From the NCBI GenBank assembly GCA_963784995.1, contig CAWATZ010000001.1, positions 1 through 64,000 of the forward strand: 64,000 bases of DNA. The letters run 5' to 3'. This DNA comes from CAWATZ01 sp963784995 (lineage in GTDB: Bacteria; Planctomycetota; Planctomycetia; Gemmatales; Gemmataceae). This document shows, one piece after another, positions 34,701-45,230 of this stretch; position 1 is the stretch's first letter, and every line of letters begins with the position of its first letter. The notes below the pieces were generated by a model. That model did not search any database, had not been told where the DNA came from, and was given only the letters and a program-made list of their open reading frames with translations. A program made the translations under genes and the position numbers.

Positions 34701-36608
34701 ATGAACCGTCGCGTTGGCCGTGCGGAAATCGCGCAGGGACCACGAAGGGGCTCTTGCCTGCCCCCTTCTTCTTGCTCCCGGCTCCGGACCCTGCGCTGGG
34801 TCCTGGGGGCGTGCTTCCTGCTGGCGCTGCTCGGCTGCACCAAGCCGCAGGTTCGCTCGCAGGCCGCCGACGAGTCGGAAAAAGACCACTACGAGATGAA
34901 GACCGTGGGCGACATCACCACGGTCGTCGGCCTCGAGCCCATCGCGGTCGGCGGCGTCGGCGTGGTCGTCGAGCTGGACGGCACCGGCGGCGAGGCGGCG
35001 ATGGACGGCAACCGCCAGACCCTCGAGGACCAGCTGCGCAAGAAGGGCATCAAGAACATCAAGGAGCTGATGACCTCGCCGTACTCCGCCCTGGTGCTGG
35101 TGTCCGGCTACGTCCAGCCGGGGTCGCGCAAGGGGGACCGCTTTGACATCGAGGTCAAGCTGCCGCCCCAGACCAGGGCGACCAGCTTGCGCGGCGGCAA
35201 ACTCATGGACTGCGTCCTGTACAGCTTCGATTACACGCAACGGCTCAAACCCGATTTGAAGAGCAATCGCCAGCTGCAGGGTCCGAGAATGGCCATTGCC
35301 AGGGGACAGATCCAGCCCAGCTGCGGCGAGGGCGACGAGGGAGTGCAGCTCAAGAGAGGCGTGATCTGGAACGGGGCCCGTAGTCTGGAAGATTCCTCGA
35401 TCTGTTTCCTGCTGGACAAGAACAACAAGCACGGCACCATCTCGCTGCACCTGGAGAACCGGATCAATGCCGCGTTCGGGGCCATCAAGGGCTCGAGCAA
35501 CGCCATCGCCGGGGCCCATCGCGACGTGGGCGTCTTCCTGCGGGTGCCGGCCGCGTACAAGCTCAACGTGGCCCGCTTCGTGCTGGTGGCCCGCATGGTC
35601 CCGTACAATCCGAGCGCCGGGCCGGACGGCGACCTGGCGCCCTACAGGCGCAAGCTGGCCGACGACCTGGCCGATCCGTCCCGGACGGGGGTGGCCGCCC
35701 TGCGGCTGGAGGCGCTGGGACAGAACAGCATCCCGATCCTGAAGAAGGGCCTGGATAGCTCCCAGCAGCTGGTCCGCTTCTGCTCGGCCGAGGCCCTGGC
35801 GTACCTGGGCTGTCCCTCCGCCGCCGAGGAGCTGGCCCAGGCCGTGGCCAAAGAGCCGGAGCTGCGAGCCTTCGGTCTGACCGCCCTGGCCTCGCTGGGC
35901 GAGTCGTCCTCGCGGATCAAGCTGCAGGAGCTGCTGACCACCTCCAACGACGACGAGACGCGCTACGGGGCCTTCCGCGCTCTGCGCATGATGGACGAGC
36001 AGGACAAGGACCTCCAGGGCGAGTACCTGGGCGAGTCGTTCTGGTTGCACCAGGTCGCCCCGCACACGACGCCTCTGGTCCATTACGTGACCATGAAACG
36101 GGCCGAGATTGTCTTCTTCGGGCCGGAACCGGTGCTGCTGCCCGACTTCTCGTACCTGGCGGGCGACTACGTCATCTCGGCGGGGCCCGAGGACGACAAA
36201 TGCACCGTCAGCCGGATCAATCCGCACGGGGCCGAGCCGACCCGGAAGCAGTGCAGCCTGAAGCTGGGCACGGTGTTGCGGACCCTGGCCGACCTGGGGG
36301 CCGGCTATTCCGAGGTGACCGATCTGATGCGCCAGGCCCACGAGACCGAACGGCTCAGCTGCCGGCTCCGCCGCGACGCGGTCCCGCAGGCTACCACGGG
36401 CGGCACCCTGGAGTTTGAAGGCAGCGAGGCCACGGCAACGGCGCTGGGAGCGACGCCGACGCTGTTCAACTTGGGTCTGCCAAAGGGAACGCCGAGCAGC
36501 CAGGACGAGCCGGGCTCCCTGGCCCCGGCCGGGCTGCGCCGGAAGGGAGGGGACTTGCCGGACCTGGATAAACCGGCGTCGTTCATGGGTCCAGGAGCGA
36601 ACGAGTGA
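34701..36608 (+). CDS. FlgI-like (flagellar P-ring) lipoprotein with HEAT repeats
   Basis: 635 residues. A signal with lipobox FLLALLGC (Cys 46) predicts a lipoprotein. Residues about 70-300 resemble the FlgI fold: VGDITTVVGLEPIAVGGVGV matches the start of mature FlgI, followed by VSGYVQPGSRKGDRFDIEVK and LPPQTRATSLRGGKLMDC. Instead of ending there, HEAT-like helices follow (LRLEALGQNSIPILKKGLDS, VRFCSAEALAYLGCPSAAEE), then a beta-rich domain and a C-terminal tail. Planctomycetes without a typical P ring have such FlgI-related proteins; the role here is unknown and no flagellar gene is nearby. The first 25 residues before the signal are unusually long, so the true start may be later. Confidence 0.65.
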   Translation: MNRRVGRAEIAQGPRRGSCLPPSSCSRLRTLRWVLGACFLLALLGCTKPQVRSQAADESEKDHYEMKTVGDITTVVGLEPIAVGGVGVVVELDGTGGEAAMDGNRQTLEDQLRKKGIKNIKELMTSPYSALVLVSGYVQPGSRKGDRFDIEVKLPPQTRATSLRGGKLMDCVLYSFDYTQRLKPDLKSNRQLQGPRMAIARGQIQPSCGEGDEGVQLKRGVIWNGARSLEDSSICFLLDKNNKHGTISLHLENRINAAFGAIKGSSNAIAGAHRDVGVFLRVPAAYKLNVARFVLVARMVPYNPSAGPDGDLAPYRRKLADDLADPSRTGVAALRLEALGQNSIPILKKGLDSSQQLVRFCSAEALAYLGCPSAAEELAQAVAKEPELRAFGLTALASLGESSSRIKLQELLTTSNDDETRYGAFRALRMMDEQDKDLQGEYLGESFWLHQVAPHTTPLVHYVTMKRAEIVFFGPEPVLLPDFSYLAGDYVISAGPEDDKCTVSRINPHGAEPTRKQCSLKLGTVLRTLADLGAGYSEVTDLMRQAHETERLSCRLRRDAVPQATTGGTLEFEGSEATATALGATPTLFNLGLPKGTPSSQDEPGSLAPAGLRRKGGDLPDLDKPASFMGPGANE

Positions 36609-36623
36609 GGTTCATAGAATAGA

Positions 36624-36702
36624 GGCGTAGCCGCAGGCGGCCCGCCTGCTGGCTGGAGTGGGAAGCAAGCAAGCCAGCAGGCGGGCCGCCTGCGGCTACG
36701 CC
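36624..36702. repeat. 31-bp perfect inverted repeat before smc
   Basis: GGCGTAGCCGCAGGCGGCCC and onward (36624-36654) pairs exactly with 36672-36702, loop 17 nt. It lies 22 bp after the FlgI-like gene and 26 bp before the smc start, so it may end one transcript or shield the smc start region. Confidence 0.9.
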
Positions 36703-36727
36703 TGCCATGCAACCTGGGTCATGGACC

Positions 36728-39700
36728 ATGCTGAAACGACTGGAGCTGATCGGGTTCAAATCGTTCGCCGACAAGACGCAGTTCGACTTCCCCGCGGGCA
36801 TCACAGGCATTGTGGGTCCGAACGGCTCAGGCAAGTCGAACGTGGTGGACGCGGTGCGCTGGGTGCTGGGCGAGCAGAGCGCCAAGAGCCTGCGGGGCGG
36901 CGAGATGACCGACGTGATCTTCAACGGCTCGGCCTCGCGGCGCAGCCTGGGCCTGGCCGAGGTCACCCTCACCTTCGACAACAGCAAGCGCGTCCTGGCC
37001 ACCGAGTCCGGGGAAGTGCAAATCACCCGCCGGGTCTACCGCTCCAGCGAGGGCGAGTACCTGATCAATGGCCAGCTGTGCCGGCTCAAGGACATCAAGG
37101 ACCTGTTCCTGGGCAGCGGCGCCGGCACCGACGCCTACAGCATCATCGAGCAGGGCCGGGTGGACGTGCTGCTCCAGGCCTCGACCAGGGATCGGCGGAC
37201 CATCTTCGAGGAGGCGGCCGGCATCAGCCGCTTCAAGGCCAAGAAGCTCGAAACCCTGCGCAGGCTGGAACGGGCCGATCAGAACGTGCAGCGGCTCCGC
37301 GACATCCTCGACGAGGTCGAGAAGCAGCTCCGTTCGGTCAAGCTGCAAGCGGCCAAGGCCCAGCGCCATCAGGAATACACCGCCCGGCTGCGGGAGCTGC
37401 GCGTCGGTCTGAGCTTGCGTGAATATCACGAGATCATCCGGGTCTTGCAGCGTGAAACCACAGCCCTGGAGGAAATGCAGGCCGCTCTGAAGGAACAGCT
37501 GACCCGGGCCGAGGGGTGGGAACGGCAGCTGCACGAGATGGAGCAGGCGCTGGCCCGATTCGACGAGGCGATCCGGACTCAGGAGGCGGACCGGAACGGC
37601 GCTCGTCAGCAGATCGCCACGGAGCAGGCCCGGCAAAGCCACGGCTGGAGCCAATCGGCCGACCTGGAACAGGACCTGGAGCAAACGCGCAAGCAGCTGG
37701 CCGAGGTCGATCGGCAGCTGGCCGGGCTGGGCCAGGCGGCGGCCGCGGCGGCCGCCGCGGTGGACGCTGCCTCGGAGCAGTGTACCGCCCAGCAGCAGGC
37801 GGCGCAGGCGCAGCTGCAAGCCCTGCGCAGTACCGAGGCCCGGCTGGCGACGCTGCAGCAAGAGAGCCAGCGCGACAAGGAAGCACACTTCGAGGCCATG
37901 CACAAGGCGGGCAAGTTGCAGAACGAGGTGGTCAGCTGCAAGGCCCAGGTGGACAACGTGACCCGGGCCCGGGAACGGCTGCGGATGAAGACCGAGCAGG
38001 CCGCCGCGGGGCTGGCCTCGCTGGACGTGGAGTTGCAGGAACTGACCGCCGCCGACGAGGATCTGCAAGGCCAGCTGGCCGCCGCCCGTCAGGCGCTGGG
38101 CGAGTTACGCCAGGAGCGCGATCGGCAGCGCGGCCTTCAGGACGAGACCAACCAGCAGCTGGGCGATCTGCGGAATCATCGCAGTGGCCTGGCGAGTCGG
38201 ATCGAGGTGCTGGAGGGGCTGGAGCGCAGCCACGAGGGTCTGGGGACCGGGGCACGCGAAGTGCTGGCGCTGCTGGAGCAGCCCGACCCGGGGCCGTGGC
38301 GGACCGTGATCGGCATTGTCGCGGATTACCTCACGGTGCGGCGCGAGTATGCGCCGCTGATCGACCTGGCCCTGGGCGAGCGCTCGCAGCGCTTCCTGGT
38401 GCAGGACGCCGAGCAACTGGCCCAGGCATTGCGACAGCGCGGGCAGCCGTTCAGCAGTCGCGTCAGCTTCCTGCCGGTGGGGGAAGCAACCCCTCCCCCA
38501 ACCCCTCCCCGAAACGGGGAGGGGAGCCAGGCAACCGACTCTCTTGCCCCCCTCCCCGCTTCGGGGAGGGGTTGGGGGAGGGGTTCTTCCCCCCAAGGCG
38601 AACTCCCCAACCAACCCGGCGTCGTGGCCCTGGCCGAGCAGGTGGCCCGCTGTGAAGATCCGCAGCTGGCCGGCCTGCCGCACCGGCTCCTGGGCAACAC
38701 TCTGATCGTGCGCGACCTGGCCGTGGCCCGGGCCATCGCGGCGGCTCACCCCGGCTCGCGCTGCATCACGTTGCAAGGCGAATTGCTCGACGCCGACGGC
38801 ACGCTGACCGTGGGTCAGCATCACGCCGAGACCGGCATCCTGTCGCGGAAAAGCGAGCTGCGCGAGCTGCGGGAACAGGTGCTGGTCCTCGATCAGCGGC
38901 TTGCGGACCTGGAAGGCGACCTGCAGCAAGTGCGGCAGCGGCTGCTGGTCCTGGACGACCAGATCGAGCAGCAGCAGCTGGAAATCGACGTGCTGAACGA
39001 GCGGACCGCCGACATGCGTTCACGGCTGGGCCAGGCCCGGCAGCGCCGCGACGGCTTGCAGGAGGAAGTCCAGCTCAGCCAGAGCGAGATCACCCAGCTG
39101 GAGCGCGACATCGGCAAATACAGTGCGGCCCTGCAAACGGCCCGGGAGCAGGCGGCCCAGGCCGAGGCCCGCGCGCAGGAAATGCACGCCCGCACCCAGG
39201 CCGCCGACCGCGAGAGCCGTCAGCGCGAGGAGCAGCGGCGCCAGCAGCAGCAGCAGGTGACCAGCGCCCGCGTCGCCCTGGCCCAGACCGAGGAACGCCT
39301 GGCCGGACTGCGTCAGAAGAAAGAGCAGCTGGACCAGGATTTGCTGCAGCGGCAGCGAGACCGTGAGCAGCGGCAATCGCACCTCAACCAGACCCGGACA
39401 CGCATCGAGGAGAACCAGCAGACCCTGCTGGCCATCTCGTCGATCCTGGCATTGGCGTATCTGCACAAGGAGCAGGCCGAACGGCAGCTGACCGGGCTGA
39501 ATCAGCAGCGCGAGCGAACGCAGACGGAGCGGCACCAGTTGCTGGAGCAGACCAAGAACGTCCGCTCGGCCTTCCGCATTCAGCAGGAGCAGGTCCACAA
39601 TCGCGAACTGGAGGTGAACGACCTGCGGAACAAGCGCGAGGCCCTGTGTTCCCGCTTGCAGGAGGATTACCAGCTAGATTTGGCGGCCCTGTACTCGGAG

Positions 39701-40481
39701 CAGCTGGCGACCCTGCCCGACGCGGCCGCCGTGGAGCAGGCCCTGAACTTGCTGCTGACCCCGCGGCACAGCGGCGAGGAGGAAGGAGACGGTCCGCCGC
39801 CGCAAGACCCCGTGGACGAGATCACCGAACTGCGGCGCAAGCTGAGCCGGCTGGGCAGCGTCAACCTGGAGGCGATCGACGAGCTGAAGGACCTGGAAGC
39901 GCGGGCCAGCCACCTGCAACTCCAGTACGACGACCTGGCTTCGGGGCAGCAGAAGCTCCAGGAGATCATCGACAATCATCAACAACGACAGCCGACGGCT
40001 GTTCGGCGACACGTTCCAGACGATCCGGGTGCATTTCCAGGAGCTGTTCCGCAAGCTGTTCGGCGGCGGCCAGGCCGACGTCATCCTGGAGGACGACACC
40101 GACATCCTGGAGTGCGGCATCGAGGTGATCGCCCGGCCGCCCGGCAAGGAGCTGCGCAGCATCTCGCTGATGTCCGGCGGCGAAAAGACCATGACGGCGG
40201 TGGCCCTGCTGCTGGCGATCTTCCGCAGCCGGCCGAGCCCGTTCTGCATCCTCGACGAGGTGGACGCCGCCCTGGACGAGGCCAACGTCGGCCGCTTCAC
40301 CAACGTGCTGCGCGATTACCTCGACCACTCGCAGTTCATCATCATCACCCACTCCAAACGGACCATGCAGTGCGCCGACGTTCTGTACGGCGTCACCATG
40401 CAGGAGTCGGGCGTGTCCCGGCGCATCTCAATCCGCTTCGAGGACTGGAAGGACGAGACGACCAACGAGCCGGCGGCGTAG
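36728..40481 (+). CDS. smc: Chromosome segregation ATPase SMC (one frameshift)
   Basis: About 1250 residues, the usual SMC size. The head has LIGFKSFADKTQF and Walker A GPNGSGKS (about 30-37), with RWVLGEQSAKSLRG after it. Two long coiled coils flank a hinge (about 520-720). The C-terminal head has LMSGGEKTMTAVALLL (ABC signature) and FCILDEVDAALDEANV (Walker B). The frame shifts near 39975-39985: KLQEIIDN continues as INNDSRRLFGDTFQTI in the next frame. A Pro/Gly-rich in-frame insert (about 585-625) from repeat G interrupts the hinge. SMC dimers with ScpA/ScpB condense and segregate DNA. The shifted frame in this core gene suggests a base-call error. ATG at 36728, not the earlier one at 36707. 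Confidence 0.92.
38488..38585. repeat. Repeat G inside the smc hinge (24-bp perfect arms)
   Basis: AACCCCTCCCCCAACCCCTC plus CCCG (38488-38511) is complementary to 38562-38585. A further CCCCTCCCCG/CGGGGAGGGG stem lies within. It is translated in frame as PTPPRNGEG and PASGRGWGRG. A related C/G-rich block occurs at 59571-59608. Confidence 0.85.
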
Positions 40482-40524
40482 CAGCAGCGGACCAGTGCAG
40501 CCGGCGGGGTGGGGATCACCGCCA

Positions 40525-40554
40525 CACCGCCAACGGCGCGCGAGGCTGGCGGTG
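40525..40554 (+). terminator. Hairpin downstream of smc
   Basis: CACCGCCA (40525-40532) pairs with TGGCGGTG (40547-40554), 14-nt loop, 44 bp after the smc stop. No T run; a weak candidate terminator between smc and the convergent MBL gene. Confidence 0.35.
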
Positions 40555-40707
40555 CGGGTTCGTTGACGGAAGTTCAATGTTCACAGGGACTTCCGACGCT
40601 GAAAAAGCGACACCGCCAACACGCCAGCATCACACGGGGTCGCGAACTGCCTACAACTGGCACATCGTTCAACCAGGCGGTTCCTTCCTACCCGAAGAGT
40701 TCGGAGG

Positions 40708-41685
40708 TCATAGCGGCTCGGCAGGAACCCAGCCAGGCCTGGGTTCAGCCATGATGTGATGGTGGAGCCCCCTGCTCCTGTGCGTGCTGTAGCAGGTGCA
40801 ATGGCGACGCTTGAGGGCGTTGATGACAGCACGGCTCGGTGTTTCCGGGTGCCCTTGGCTGAGAAGTATGCCACGTTCGGCATCAGTCGGTCGAGAACAC
40901 TGGAGTTGACGTTGTGCTTGCTGCCGTGATGAGGGACATCCAGCCAGTCGATGTTGCGAATGTCGGTAACCTCGAATGCCCGTTCCAGGGCCTGACACCG
41001 GCGTCGCCGGTGAACAGCAACTTCTTGCCATCGTACACGAGAAGGCCGATCACACTGCTGTTGTTCTCAGCGGAAGTGGTGTCATCCTCGTCAATGACGG
41101 CGTCAGGGTTGCGTTCCGACTCGGTCAACTTCACCACAGAGTCATCGTCGTCAAGTCGCTCGTTCTCGACAAAGACGCCCTCGATCTTCGAGAATTCCGC
41201 GAGCAACTCCCGGTAGTATTGCCGTGTCGGCCCGAGGACAGCCAGACGGCCCGCGATGACGCCAGTGAACGGCTCACTGCGGGGAACCCGGCTGGCATCC
41301 ACAAGGTCAAGGAAGTCAGCACACTGCCGCATCGACTTCTCGATTTTCAACGCCGCTGCCCAGGACGCCATTGGAGGCTGGCCCGGACGAGATTCAAATC
41401 GATATGGTTCCTGGGGTCGTGAATCCAGACCCGGCCAACCTTGATCTTCTTCACAACGGTGAATAAGCCGCCGATGTGGTCCCCGTCTGGATGGGTGCAG
41501 ATCACGTCGTTAATCCACTTCTGGGTCGTGTACCGACGGACGTGCTGGACAACCTTGTCCGCGTCCTCGTCTGTCTGTCCGCCATCGATCACCCCCACCC
41601 ATTCCTGGCCGGTCGAGGCATTTACCTCGCGGATGACAATGGCGTCACCGTTGCTCACGTCCAGCATGTCGATCTCAAGGCTCAT
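40708..41685 (-). CDS. Metallo-beta-lactamase-fold hydrolase, ComEC-like (about three frameshifts)
   Basis: About 325 residues after joining frames (breaks near 41360, 40990 and 40860). MSLEIDMLDVSNGDAIVIRE opens the fold; ICTHPDGDHIGGLFTVV is the HxxxDH zinc motif. IGLLVYDGKKLLFTGDAG supplies the Asp of motif III, and DWLDVPHHGSKHNVN the VPHHGS motif of ComEC/Rec2 C-terminal-type hydrolases. These act on nucleic acids or phosphodiesters. It has no membrane channel of its own, unlike ComEC. Its start codon overlaps the stop of the membrane-protein gene upstream (ATGA), so the two are coupled. Likely third gene of the operon opposed to the CARF-sigma54 regulator. The exact C-terminus is uncertain. 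Confidence 0.7.
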
Positions 41686-42455
41686 CGAGATCTCCTATTC
41701 AGTGGGCTGATGGTGTCGGTGAACCCGACTGCGCCACAGTCGGGGTTTCGAGGGAGAGAAAGGCGTTCCAGGCGGTAAGCTGCATACCGCTGGCCGAAGT
41801 GGTCGGCAATCGCGTCGCGGAAACGGAAGACGAGGACACCCAGCAGGACGGCCAAAACCAGGCCCAATACCATGCCCACCAGGGCAAGGCTGTCGCCTCC
41901 CCTACTCCAAGCGAAGCGCAAGCCAAGGCGGAGGCCAGCCACGCGAGAGCAGACCAGCCCAGAACGCCCAAACAATTGCGAGCGAACCCGTATTCGATCA
42001 GGTGGCGGAACCACAGCCCGTTCGGATCTCGCTTCCGCAACAGCTCGCGGACGCGGTCGAATGCGGCACGGATCAGAATGTCGGCCTCGTCAGCGTGGTA
42101 CGGCTCCTTCCTCGCGCTATGCAGTACGATCCCGAATTGTGCGGATACGGCGGCGTGGATCTGCTCCTTCCTGCATCTCTCGATCGAATTGTCGCTCCAG
42201 CGACACAGCTGCGTAGAGGGACGCCGCCCTGCCTTGCCCAAAGTCGAATCTGGTAGCGTCTGCCCAGGGTGGCTACTACCATGGAAAGCCCGTAGAGGAC
42301 GGGGAAACTGACTGCCCCCACCAGCCACAGGGGGACTGTCGCCCCCAAAAGCAACCACCAGGGCAGGAGACCGGCGGACAGCAGCACATCGGAAGCACCC
42401 GGGCCAACAGGTCGTAGCGGTCGATGAACGTCAACAGTTCTTTCCAGTCCGGCAT
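41682..42455 (-). CDS. Membrane protein coupled to MBL hydrolase (about three frameshifts)
   Basis: About 258 residues, unknown family. From the ATG at 42455 (AGGAGGA upstream) the protein begins MPDWKELLTFIDRYDLLAR. Two adjoining hydrophobic helices follow (LLPWWLLLGATVPLWLVGAV, FPVLYGLSMVVATLG). A soluble stretch (EQIHAAVSAQFGIVLHSARK) comes next, then a second helix pair (LGVLGWSALAWLASALACA, ALVGMVLGLVLAVLLGVLVF). It ends with basic IADHFGQRYAAYRLERLSLP. Frame changes lie near 42390, 42240 and 41930. It may anchor the adjacent hydrolase or form a pore effector. Confidence 0.6.
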
Positions 42456-42529
42456 TTGAGCAAGTCCTCCTCTGCGTTGAAGATCACCCGACAATGGACG
42501 GAGGCCGAACACGCTCGCCACGAGGCCAG

Positions 42530-43344
42530 TTATGGGCGAATCCTCTCGACACTCAAACCGGGGACAAGGGCGGTTGACGGGTCGTTGCCGCGATGCTCTG
42601 GCATTGATCAGGGCGTCACGGACGATCTTCTTGGTGTCATCCAAAAATCTTGGGTCAACATCCATTCAGGTAGTTCGGCATGGTGGAGGCCACCGTTTCA
42701 AGCGGTTCGCCGCGATGCTTGCCTTTCACGAAGTGAATCGCTCCTCCACTCGCCGGAAGAACCCATCGGAGTGGGCTTGGCCGGGTCGAAGAAGTGTTGG
42801 TGCAACCCGGCAACACTGCGGGGCAGGTTAGCGTCGTCGACCCCCATTCGTCAGCACCTCGGCCGTCGCCAGCACGTCAGCAGCTGCCGAGTGGCCTCCT
42901 TCGTGTTCACGGCCCAGGTACAACCTCACCGCGGCGGCAAGGTCCCGGGGTTCGTGGTGGTGGAGGATCTCCATCGGGTGGATCATGGCCCGGCCTTCGA
43001 GGTCCAACTTGCAATTCACGCGAACTCGTTGTAGAGCATCTTCAGGTCGAACCGCTTCAGGTAGACCCGCACAAGTCGCAGCTGGCGGAGCGAGGGAGAG
43101 CGCTCGGCAGCCTGGCTCGAAACGCACTCGGCGGCAACGTCAGCGTCAGTGATGCCGTGGATGGCGATCACTTCTGGCGGGATTGGTATCCCGGGTTGAG
43201 CCGCCGGGTGCGATGGAGACGTTGCCTGCCGGGCATGATCTTGAGGACGCTGATCTCGACGATCCTGTCCTTCTGAGGATCGGTGCCGGTTGTCTCCAGA
43301 TCGATGACGGCCAGCGGCTTCTCCAGGGTGATGTTGCTGAGCAT
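42530..43344 (-). CDS. DEDDh (DnaQ-like) 3'-5' exonuclease (several frameshifts)
   Basis: About 270 residues when joined. MLSNITLEKPLAVIDLETTG gives the ExoI DxE motif. VIAIHGITDADVAA is the conserved HGI(T) turn, and EGGHSAAADVLATAEVL the ExoIII HxxxxxD motif. A C-terminal extension (LPRSVAGLHQHF, FVKGKHRGEPLETVAST and PNYLN) is seen in stand-alone planctomycete and proteobacterial exonucleases. Breaks lie near 43230, 43030, 42850 and 42680. The stop at 42530 is the most likely one but depends on the frame. First gene of the minus-strand operon; a sigma54-like promoter is at 43438. Confidence 0.65.
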
Positions 43345-43437
43345 GCTGCTCTCGATTGTGCTTGGTTCCCTGCCTTCACCCGAAAGGCCCACGTGCCACT
43401 CGGCAAAGATGAACGACAGGCGACACCCCCTTTTAAT

Positions 43438-43452
43438 TCAAACGGCATGCCA
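43438..43452 (-). promoter_or_regulatory. Candidate sigma54 promoter for the exonuclease operon
   Basis: On the minus strand TGGCATG-CCGT-TTGA fits the sigma54 consensus TGGCACG-N4-TTGC with two differences (TG for CG, A for C at the end) and correct spacing. It would start transcription near 43427, about 80 bp before the exonuclease ATG. The divergent gene encodes a sigma54 activator. Confidence 0.5.
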
Positions 43453-43612
43453 ATCGCTACATTCCCCTGCTGCGTCCCCTGTACACAAAGCACAACTTAT
43501 GTTGAGATAATGATTTACGAATTCATCTGGAAACCTCGATCTCGGGCCGGCCTTCCCAAAGGACGACGCTCGTGTACAATGGAATTTGTAGAACAACAAA
43601 CGGAGATGTGAA

Positions 43613-45230
43613 ATGGCGAGTCGCCAGGTCTTGATCAGCTGGATCGGTCACGCTGACCTTGCCGCGATGTGCCTGGACCTGTCCGAGGCTGAGCGGGACA
43701 TCGTCCACGCAGCGGTCAAACTGAACATGAAGGAGGTTGAGCGTCCTGGACCGCTGAAGACAGCCCTGCTCAACCAAGACTTCGCCGAGATTCACCTGCT
43801 GACGAACTATCCGCAGCCAGTCAATGAGTTGTACTCGCGCGCTGGCTGGGGTATCCCGCGTCCATCCATGAGGTGACGCTCACCAGTCCCACCGATCACA
43901 CCTCCGTCTTTCAGGCATCGGATCGGGTGCTGCGCCAGCATATGGGGCCAGTTGCGACGCTCTCGCCTGGACCCCTGTATTCTGCTCAGCCCCGGCACTC
44001 CCACCATGGCTTCGATCTGGATTCTTCTGGGCAAGAGCCGTTATCCATCAGCCTTCTTCCAGACGTTCAGGGGGAAATTGCAACGCACCGTGATCCCCTA
44101 TGACCTTGTGGACGATTTTGTGCCCGAGCTGCTCCGTGAACCGGATCTCAATCTCCAGCATCTGGCCGCCAGAAGCCCAGGTCAGGTGGATGGGTTCCAG
44201 GACATTGTTGGCGACAGCCATGCCATCCGCTTCGCCGTCGGTCGTGCCCAGCGGGCTGCCCTGCGAGACGTGCCCGTCCTGATTCTGGGCGAGAGCGGCA
44301 CCGGCAAGGAATTGTTCGCACAGGCGATTCACCAGGCCAGCCACCGCCGTGATGGGCCCTTCGAGGCCATCAACTGCGCCGCGATGCCCAGAGAGTTGCT
44401 GGAGTCTGAGCTTTTCGGACACGATAGAGGGGCTTTCACTGGAGCAAACAAGGCCCGAGTTGGGGCCTTCAAAAGGACCAACGGCGGGACGATCTTCCTC
44501 GATGAGATTGGCGAGTGCGATCCCGCGATGCAGGCAAAACTGCTCCGCGTCCTCCAGCCGCCACGAGGGAAGGGGCCTTGCCATCGTGAATTCCGGCCCC
44601 GGGTCAGAGCTGCAGAAACCGGTAACCAGCGACGTGCGGTTGATCGCGGCCACAAACCGCAACCTCATCCAGGAGGTAAAAGCAAACCGCTTCCGCGAGG
44701 ATCTCTTCTACCGCCTGGCCGTTATCACACTGCAACTGCCACCCTTCAGAGAAAGGAAACGAGACATCCCGCTCATCTGGCCGAGGGCGCTGCTGAAGCA
44801 AATCAACCAGGAGTTCCGACAGCAAGAGAAGGGCGAGCCGAGATACCAGGAGAATCCCTTTCTGCCTCCGCAATGGAATTGTGCAACGGCATGACTGGCC
44901 GGGGAACGTTCGGCAATTGTATAATGGCCTGGTCCAAACGGCGGTGCTTGCCGAGGGGGAGATTCTCGAGCGGTACGATATAGTCGCCGCGGTGGGGGAA
45001 CGGATGCCCAACCGGCAGTAAGCGCCTGCGAACATCCCCTTGATGATGGCTTCGATCTTGAAGAGTATTTGAAGTCCAACAGCGAAACTATTTAAGGCAA
45101 GCAATGGAGGAGTCGAAAGGCGTCAAAGCCCAAGCCGCTCGCCTGCTCGGGAATCAAGAATTACCAGACGCTGGCCGCCCAGCTCGATCGTCTGAAGGTC
45201 GAATGGTCCGCGCCAGCCGGTGGAGAGTGA
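43613..45230 (+). CDS. CARF-sigma54 transcription activator, RtcR-like (several frameshifts)
   Basis: About 540 residues. The N-terminal 180 residues form a CARF-like Rossmann fold: VLISWIGHADLAAM, FAEIHLLTNYPQPVNELY and the ligand-loop motif LSPGTPTMASIWILLGKSRY. Then comes the AAA+ domain: Walker A GESGTGKE, GAFTGA loop for sigma54 contact (near 44430), Walker B GTIFLDEIGECDP, and DVRLIAATNRNL. The end is a Fis-type HTH (ESKGVKAQAARLLG, YQTLAAQLDRLKVEW). RtcR has this architecture and controls RNA repair genes; its CARF domain is thought to sense a nucleotide ligand. Frame breaks lie near 43845, 43960, 44570, 44870, 44930 and 45085. GGAGATG precedes the ATG. The rtcA/rtcB genes are absent; the divergent exonuclease operon is the obvious target. 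Confidence 0.8.

Noticed and set aside
40708..41685. ComEC competence channel
   Set aside because: Only the zinc-hydrolase domain is present. The neighbouring membrane protein has four helices and no ComEC core motifs.
43613..45230. Classical rtc RNA-repair operon
   Set aside because: Only the activator resembles RtcR; no RtcA cyclase or RtcB ligase gene lies on either strand nearby.
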